From Arthrobacter luteolus NBRC 107841 (GTDB lineage Bacteria; Actinomycetota; Actinomycetes; Actinomycetales; Micrococcaceae), in assembly GCF_001552075.1 (NCBI RefSeq), contig NZ_BCQM01000004.1, positions 248,001-312,000 on the forward strand: a stretch of DNA of 64,000 nucleotides, given 5' to 3'. This document shows positions 59,386 to 64,000 of the stretch, one piece after another (position 1 is the first letter of the stretch; every line of letters starts with the position of its first letter). The notes beneath the pieces are model-generated. The model did not search any database. It was not told the DNA's origin and was given only the letters and a program-made list of their open reading frames with translations. The position numbers and the translations under genes were made by a program.

Positions 59386-59460
59386 CGGTTAACGACGGCG
59401 TTGGCCAACGACGGCGCCGGCCAACAGCGGCGGCGACCAACGAAGGCGGTGCCGGCCTGC
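59386..59460. repeat. Short GGCCAACGACGGCG repeats between flgE and flbD
   Basis: Four degenerate copies of a 14-16-base unit (TTAACGACGGCG, GGCCAACGACGGCG, GGCCAACAGCGGCG, GACCAACGAAGGCG) run in tandem after the flgE hairpin. The remaining 80 bases to flbD show nothing clear. Confidence 0.7.
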
Positions 59461-59543
59461 CCTTTCCTTACCGATACCGGGCGTCTGCCGAAAGTAAGGG
59501 TGACGGCTTATGCAAGCCGGACGCCGCAACAGGGGACGGGCCA

Positions 59544-59861
59544 ATGATTGTTCTTACGCGACTGAACGATGCTCAGTTTGCGATCAACCCTGACCTGATT
59601 GAGCGCGTCCACTCGAACCCGGACACCACGCTGGTCATGGTGGACGGGGCAAAGTACATCGTCACGGAGTCCATGGACGAAGTGATAGCTCTGATAGCCC
59701 AGTTCCGCGCCCGCGTAATTTCCATGGCCAGGGACCTGCCACAGGTCCCGCTCCGGCCGGGAACCGGGCTCGGACTGGTTCCGGATGCCGGCGCCGGGGG
59801 GACGGCGGCCATCAGTGAAAGCAGTACCAAGACCGTGCCCCTTCGTCCGAGGAACAAATAA
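59544..59861 (+). CDS. flbD: FlbD-family flagellar protein
   Basis: A 105-residue protein with the FlbD domain in its first 65 residues: MIVLTRLNDAQFAINPDLIERVHSNPDTTL and VTESMDEVIALIAQFRARV. The rest is a Pro/Gly/Ser-rich tail. In other bacteria FlbD-type small proteins sit before motA; their role is unclear (a DNA-binding FlbD of Caulobacter is unrelated). The ATG follows GGGGACGGG. It overlaps motA by one base (TAATG). Confidence 0.9.
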   Translation: MIVLTRLNDAQFAINPDLIERVHSNPDTTLVMVDGAKYIVTESMDEVIALIAQFRARVISMARDLPQVPLRPGTGLGLVPDAGAGGTAAISESSTKTVPLRPRNK

Positions 59862-60646
59862 TGGATCCGGCCACAATAATCGGCTTAGTGCTCGCCTTCG
59901 GGTCGCTCTACGCCATGATCACCCTCGAAGGCGCGCACCTCACCTCCATCCTGCTGCCCGCACCCATGATCCTGGTCTTTGGTGCGACCATCGCGGTGGG
60001 CCTGGCCGGAGGCACCCTGAAGGACTTCATTTTCTCCTTCAAGGCCCTGCCCCGGGCCTTTATGGGCAAGAAGCCGCGCCCGCAGGAAACCATCGACAGG
60101 GTGGTTTCGCTCGCCGAAAAGGCGCGCTCCGAAGGCCTGCTCTCCCTGGAAGCCGACGCCGCGGAAGTGAACGATCCCTTCCTGAAGGTGGCTCTCCAGA
60201 ACATCGCTGACGGCACCGACGGCGAAGAGCTGCGGACCCTGCTGGAAGACGAGATCAACACCAAGGCCTCCAGCGACAAAGTGGCGACCAAATTCTTCAA
60301 CAGCCTGGGCGGCTACGCGCCGACCATCGGCATTATCGGCACCGTGGTGTCCCTGACCCACGTGCTGGAGAACCTCTCCACCCCCGCCACGCTTGGCCCG
60401 ATGATTGCCACGGCGTTCGTCGCGACCCTGTGGGGACTGCTGTCGGCGAACTTCATCTGGCTGCCCATCAGCCAGCGGCTCAAACGCCTCAGCGAGCTGG
60501 AACTGGAACAGATGACCCTGCTGATGGAGGGTGTCCTGGCCCTCCAGGCCGGCAGCCAGCCACGGCTGCTGGGCGAACGCCTGCGCGCCATGGTTCCTGC
60601 CCATGAACTGACCGCCCCGGCCCGCGAGACCAGCGAAGCAGCGTGA
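59861..60646 (+). CDS. motA: Flagellar motor stator protein MotA
   Basis: MotA forms, with MotB, the proton-driven stator. The 261-residue protein has four membrane helices (first two at 1-55, last two at about 150-205). It shows LLPAPMILVFGATIAVGLAG and the GGYAPTIGIIGTVVSLTHVLENL motif with the conserved Pro and Gly residues. The cytosolic loop carries the charged residues that push FliG. Normal size, start shared with the flbD stop. Confidence 0.95.
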   Translation: MDPATIIGLVLAFGSLYAMITLEGAHLTSILLPAPMILVFGATIAVGLAGGTLKDFIFSFKALPRAFMGKKPRPQETIDRVVSLAEKARSEGLLSLEADAAEVNDPFLKVALQNIADGTDGEELRTLLEDEINTKASSDKVATKFFNSLGGYAPTIGIIGTVVSLTHVLENLSTPATLGPMIATAFVATLWGLLSANFIWLPISQRLKRLSELELEQMTLLMEGVLALQAGSQPRLLGERLRAMVPAHELTAPARETSEAA

Positions 60647-61524
60647 GCGCCCCCAACCGCCGCCGGCGCAAGGAGGAGCCGGACGAGCACCCGGATGAGC
60701 GCTGGATGGCGTCCTACATGGACATGGTCACCGTGCTGATGTGCATGTTTATCGTGCTCTTCGCCATGTCCACCGTGGACCAGGCCAAGTTCGAGCAGCT
60801 CAAGGCCTCCCTGGCCACCGGCTTCGGCATGGAGGAAAGCAACACGGTGGACACCGCCAAAGGCGTGGTTGTTCCGCCGTCCATGGTCGACAACGAAGAG
60901 GTCGTGGATCCCGACGCCGACCTTGCAATGCAGGCAGCTCTGGAGGTCAAGGACCTCACTGCGCTGCGGGACCAGCTGCAGGATGGCCTGGAGACCAAGG
61001 GCCTGCAGGATGATGTCCGCTTTGAAATTGACGAGCGAGGGCTGACCATCCGCCTGGTCAGCTCGGAAATGTTCTTCGAACCGGACCTTGCGGACCTGAC
61101 CACGCAGGCCCGCGGCGTGCTGAACGTGATCGGCCCGATCCTGGAGCCCACCGCCTACGACATTTCGGTGGAAGGCCACACCGCCCAGGTCCGCCAGTTC
61201 ACTGATTCCGCCCTGGACTGGGAGCTCTCCTCCTCACGGTCAGTCCACGTGCTGCGCTACCTGATGGATCCCGGCGGCATCGACTTCAGCCGCATCAAGG
61301 CTGTGGGCTACGGCGAATCCCGGCCGCTGACGGCCGGTGCCACGGCCGAGGAACGGGCCCAGAACCGGCGTGTGGACATTGTGGTGCTTTCGGGGCAGTC
61401 CGAAGCTGTCCGGCAGCTGATGCCCGCGATCGTCGACGGCCAGATCATCTTCCCGGAGCCGTCCGCCGAACCAGCCACCGAGGCCAGCCGGGACGAGGAA
61501 GTTTTGCCCGCCTCCAACCACTAA
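60643..61524 (+). CDS. motB: Flagellar motor stator protein MotB
   Basis: MotB anchors the stator to peptidoglycan and holds the proton-binding Asp. The 293-residue protein has one membrane helix near residues 20-45 with the essential Asp in ASYMDMVTVLMCMFIVLF, a linker with the plug region, and a C-terminal OmpA-like domain with ISVEGHTAQV, KAVGYGESRPL and AQNRRVDIVVL that binds peptidoglycan. It starts with GTG overlapping motA (GTGA). The stop codon overlaps the -35 of the fliM promoter. Confidence 0.95.
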   Translation: MSAPNRRRRKEEPDEHPDERWMASYMDMVTVLMCMFIVLFAMSTVDQAKFEQLKASLATGFGMEESNTVDTAKGVVVPPSMVDNEEVVDPDADLAMQAALEVKDLTALRDQLQDGLETKGLQDDVRFEIDERGLTIRLVSSEMFFEPDLADLTTQARGVLNVIGPILEPTAYDISVEGHTAQVRQFTDSALDWELSSSRSVHVLRYLMDPGGIDFSRIKAVGYGESRPLTAGATAEERAQNRRVDIVVLSGQSEAVRQLMPAIVDGQIIFPEPSAEPATEASRDEEVLPASNH

Positions 61525-61548
61525 CGGCGGGGCCGCCGCAGCCGATAG
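61522..61548 (+). promoter_or_regulatory. FliA-type promoter for fliM
   Basis: TAAC, exactly 15 bases, then GCCGATAG. The -35 overlaps the motB stop codon. Only eight bases separate the -10 from the fliM GTG, so transcription should begin at or within two or three bases of the start codon. Confidence 0.75.
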
Positions 61549-61556
61549 TTTTCCCT

Positions 61557-62465
61557 GTGACGGTCCAGCAACATTCGCCTCTTGGCGCGCCCCCAAAAGC
61601 CTCCCGGCTGGTCGAAGTTTATGACTTCCGCCGTCCGACGACGCTTGCCCGCGAGCACGCCCGGGTCCTGGAGATGGCCTTCGAAACCTTCGGCCGGCAG
61701 TGGGGTACCCAGCTGACCGCCAAGGTCCGGGTTCTCTCCCAGGTCACCTCCGAACAGGTCCAGACCATGACCTACGACGAGTATGTGGCCGCCCTGCCGG
61801 AACACACCGGGATGGTGCTGTTCTCCATGCCCAACATTTCGGCCAAAGCAGTGATCCAGTTCCCGATGGCAGCCGCGCTGTCCTGGGTGCGGCACATGCT
61901 TGGCGGGACCGGCAACGAGCCGACACCGGAGCGCAAACTCACCCACATCGAGCAGGCACTCCTGAGCCGGATCATGGATGAGGCGCTCGAGGACCTGCAC
62001 TACGCCCTCGGCAGCCTGCTGGCAGCACCGCTCTCGCCGTCGTCCATCCAGTACAACTCGCAGTTCGCCCAGGCGGCTGGATCGACGGTGCCGATGATCG
62101 TGGCCCGCTTCGACATGGTGGTTGGGGACGCATCGGCCCCGGCCACGGTTGCCCTGCCCGCGGAGGCCATCCTGCCCCAGCTCGGCCCGGTCCGGCCCAA
62201 CACCTCCGACGCCACTCCGGCCGAGCTGATCACCGAACAACTGGCCAACCTGCCGGTGGACGTTTCACTGCAGCTGACGCCGATCCGCGTGTTGCCGGGC
62301 ATGGTCCTGAACCTTGCCGTGGGCGACGTCCTGAATCTTGAACACCCGCAGCACCGGCCGCTGAACGTCACGGTCGATGGCCAGACGCTGGCCCAAGCCG
62401 CGGTGGGGGCCAGCGGTTCCCGCCTGGCCGGAGTCATCGTAAGCACCGAGGAGAACAACTCATGA
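61557..62465 (+). CDS. fliM: Flagellar motor switch protein FliM
   Basis: FliM is the switch protein that links the chemotaxis signal to the rotor. The 302-residue protein has VYDFRRPTTLAREHARVLEMAFETFGRQWGTQL, the FliM family start, a middle CheC/CheX-like domain and a C-terminal SpoA domain (VDVSLQLTPIRVLPGMVLNLAVGDVLNLEH). The usual N-terminal CheY-binding peptide is replaced by QQHSPLGAPPKAS and is not obvious. There is no ribosome site before the GTG, which fits the predicted leaderless message. It overlaps fliN (ATGA). Confidence 0.94.
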   Translation: MTVQQHSPLGAPPKASRLVEVYDFRRPTTLAREHARVLEMAFETFGRQWGTQLTAKVRVLSQVTSEQVQTMTYDEYVAALPEHTGMVLFSMPNISAKAVIQFPMAAALSWVRHMLGGTGNEPTPERKLTHIEQALLSRIMDEALEDLHYALGSLLAAPLSPSSIQYNSQFAQAAGSTVPMIVARFDMVVGDASAPATVALPAEAILPQLGPVRPNTSDATPAELITEQLANLPVDVSLQLTPIRVLPGMVLNLAVGDVLNLEHPQHRPLNVTVDGQTLAQAAVGASGSRLAGVIVSTEENNS

Positions 62466-63160
62466 GCACCACACTGGCCCAGTACACCGAAGCTGCCGCT
62501 GCCCTCGTCCGGCTGCTGCCCACTCCCACCCCGCTGCAGCCGGTCCCGCATTCGGTGCTGGGCCTGCCGCTGGATCAGATGGGGCAGGCCGTCACGGCCT
62601 CCTTCGTCGGATCCGTTTCCGCTGACCTCGCTGTGGTGCTGCTGTCCGCCGCGACCGTCTCCGATGTTGCCGGCACCGACTCCCCGGCGATCTCCGCCGC
62701 GGATGTCCTGCGCCCGGCGCTGGAAGCCGCGAGCTCCACCCTGGGCGCCGGCGTGCTCGGTGACGCGCGGACGGATGACGCTTCGTCCCTGTTCGGCCAC
62801 ATGGATTCCTCAGTCTTCGAGCTCCGTGGCCCGGAAGGCACCGCCGGCTGGTTCGCGGTCCGGCTGCGCTCCGGCAGCGCCGCCGGCACCGGCACCGAGC
62901 AGTCGGTTGTGGGCAAGCTCGGGCGCATCAACAACGTGGAAATGGCCCTGACCGTGGAGATCGGCCGGACCCGTATGGCGGTCCGCGACGTCCTGAACCT
63001 GGAACCGGGCCGCGTGGTGGAACTGGACCGCTCAGCCGGCGCCCCCGCCGACATCCTGCTCAACGGCCGCCTGATCGCCAACGGCGAGATCGTTGTTGTG
63101 GACCAGGACTATGCCGTGCGCATCACCAAGATCCTGGACGTAGCTGAGGGACTGGGCTAA
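62462..63160 (+). CDS. fliN: Flagellar motor switch protein FliN
   Basis: FliN forms the lower ring of the motor switch. The 232-residue product is about 100 residues longer than E. coli FliN: an N-terminal domain (1-145) with no clear family match precedes the SpoA domain (about 150-228) with NVEMALTVEIGRTRMAVRDVLNLEPGRVVELDRSAGAPADI and LNGRLIANGEIVVVDQDYAVRI. It resembles the FliY layout but lacks CheC phosphatase motifs. Four-base overlap with fliM and direct contact with fliO. Confidence 0.94.
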   Translation: MSTTLAQYTEAAAALVRLLPTPTPLQPVPHSVLGLPLDQMGQAVTASFVGSVSADLAVVLLSAATVSDVAGTDSPAISAADVLRPALEAASSTLGAGVLGDARTDDASSLFGHMDSSVFELRGPEGTAGWFAVRLRSGSAAGTGTEQSVVGKLGRINNVEMALTVEIGRTRMAVRDVLNLEPGRVVELDRSAGAPADILLNGRLIANGEIVVVDQDYAVRITKILDVAEGLG

Positions 63161-63631
63161 ATGGACGATTCCGCAGTCCTGGCGCTGCGGGTCCTGGTAT
63201 CGCTCGGTGTGGTTCTGGGGCTCCTGTGGTGGCTCCAGCGCCGGCTCATCCGAGGCCGCGTCTCCAGCGGTCCGGAGGCTCCTATCCGCGTCCTCAGCCG
63301 TCAGGTCATCAGCCCCAAGGCTTCCGTTGTTGTCCTCGAGACCGGCGGGCAGCGTTTCCTGCTCGGCGTCACGGAAGCGTCCGTCAACGTCCTGCACACT
63401 TCCGAGGCAGTGGAGGAAGAGGCCCCGGACACCGTCTTCGCGGCTTCGCTCCACGATGCCTCCCGCGCTGCGCAGGAATCCGGACCGGCGCCCGACGGCG
63501 GCCTGCCGCGCCGGCGGGACACCCGCCGCAGCGGTCCGGCCGAGGGCACATCAGTGCTTAACGGGTCGATCCTTTCACCCGATACCTGGCGCCAGAGCGC
63601 TGCGTTCCTCCGCCGCGGACGCCGGGAATGA
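63161..63631 (+). CDS. fliO: Flagellar biosynthesis protein FliO
   Basis: FliO is an integral membrane protein that helps assemble the FliP gate. The 156-residue product has one N-terminal membrane helix (about residues 5-27) and a short cytosolic FliO domain with VLSRQVISPKASVVVLETGGQRFLLGVTEASVNVLH. The remaining tail is Arg/Ser-rich. Place between fliN and fliP supports the call. It overlaps fliP by four bases. Confidence 0.9.
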   Translation: MDDSAVLALRVLVSLGVVLGLLWWLQRRLIRGRVSSGPEAPIRVLSRQVISPKASVVVLETGGQRFLLGVTEASVNVLHTSEAVEEEAPDTVFAASLHDASRAAQESGPAPDGGLPRRRDTRRSGPAEGTSVLNGSILSPDTWRQSAAFLRRGRRE

Positions 63632-64000
63632 GCACTGTGACCACACCCGCGGGCGCACAGCAGGCACTGCCGCCGTCCGCCGCCGGCGGCCGGCTGCACA
63701 GGTTCATCCTCGGCGCCGTCCTGGTCCTTGCCGCCACCGTCCTGCTGATGCTGGCCGGCGCAGCCGCCGGGCACGCGACTACGTTCGACCCGGCACCCCC
63801 AACAGCTCCCACCGCGCCCGGCGATCCCAACGCCCCGGAGGACACCGGCGGTTTTTCCGTGGACATCAACGGCCTGGACGGAACCCCCTCCACCGCCGTC
63901 GTCACGCTCATCGGCATTACGCTGCTCTCGGTGGCACCGGCCCTGCTGCTGATGATGACGTCCTTCACGAAGATCTTCGTGGTGCTGGCGATGACCCGCA
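63628..64000 (+). CDS. fliP: Flagellar export gate protein FliP (3' end cut by window)
   Basis: FliP forms the export pore with FliQ and FliR. Only the first 124 codons are visible. A cleavable-type hydrophobic helix (about residues 29-52) is followed by a Pro-rich linker and then VTLIGITLLSVAPALLLMMTSFTKIFVVLAMTR, the first core motif of FliP. The ATG overlaps the fliO stop (ATGA). The N-terminal extension of about 65 residues before the core is typical of Gram-positive FliP. Confidence 0.94.
   Translation, partial: MSTVTTPAGAQQALPPSAAGGRLHRFILGAVLVLAATVLLMLAGAAAGHATTFDPAPPTAPTAPGDPNAPEDTGGFSVDINGLDGTPSTAVVTLIGITLLSVAPALLLMMTSFTKIFVVLAMTR

Overview
The window is a stretch of very GC-rich chromosome from an actinobacterium, most probably a motile, Arthrobacter-like member of the Micrococcaceae. 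The evidence is the GC content, a Bpa-type proteasome activator, a chaplin-like surface protein with a class E sortase motif, actinobacterial Kdp and Hut operon layouts, and a flagellar cluster without P- and L-ring genes. The genus is inferred from gene content only. No transposase, integrase or CRISPR array was seen.

Left part (1-12.1 kb), mostly minus strand. A thiamin salvage operon thiM-thiE-thiD (thiD cut by the window edge) is led by a TPP riboswitch that contains the thiM ribosome binding site. An 800-base gene-free stretch follows, holding three kinds of repeat, then a marR regulator and a complete potassium operon: a 26-codon membrane ORF, kdpF, A, B, C, D and E.

Middle part (12-38.3 kb). 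This holds an FAD/NAD(P)-binding protein, a doxX/dinucleotide-binding reductase pair facing an IclR regulator, and a histidine-utilisation operon (hutU, an M20 amidohydrolase, hutF, hutI) that lacks hutH and hutG. A lone ctaD follows. Next is a surface locus with a four-repeat, cysteine-free chaplin-like protein ending in a LAXTG anchor, a second secreted protein, and a 1488-residue exported nuclease/5'-nucleotidase. Then come a septum-formation-like lipoprotein, tRNA-Ser(UGA), a quinone oxidoreductase, cstA-ybdD, a small acidic protein, bpa with a conserved-looking neighbour, and an aldo/keto reductase.

Right part (38.4-64 kb). This is a flagellar cluster. flgN-flgK-flgL-fliW run on the minus strand and diverge from fliA, fliC, fliD, fliS and a fliT-like gene. 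A short UvrA-like ATPase gene, in opposite orientation and next to a repeat element, interrupts the cluster. The plus-strand genes then continue as flgB, flgC, fliE, F, G, H, I, J, an NlpC/P60 gene, fliK, flgD, flgE, flbD, motA, motB, fliM, N, O and P (cut). Four TAAA-N15-GCCGATAA-like promoters precede flgN, fliC, flgB and fliM, which suggests that the FliA sigma factor encoded here drives much of the cluster. The fliM promoter sits so close to the start codon that a leaderless mRNA is predicted.

The most unusual items are the cysteine-free chaplin-like protein, a composite hairpin-repeat element present twice with nearly the same internal spacing, the predicted leaderless fliM, the M20 enzyme standing where an N-formylglutamate hydrolase is needed, and the tiny ORF coupled to kdpF.
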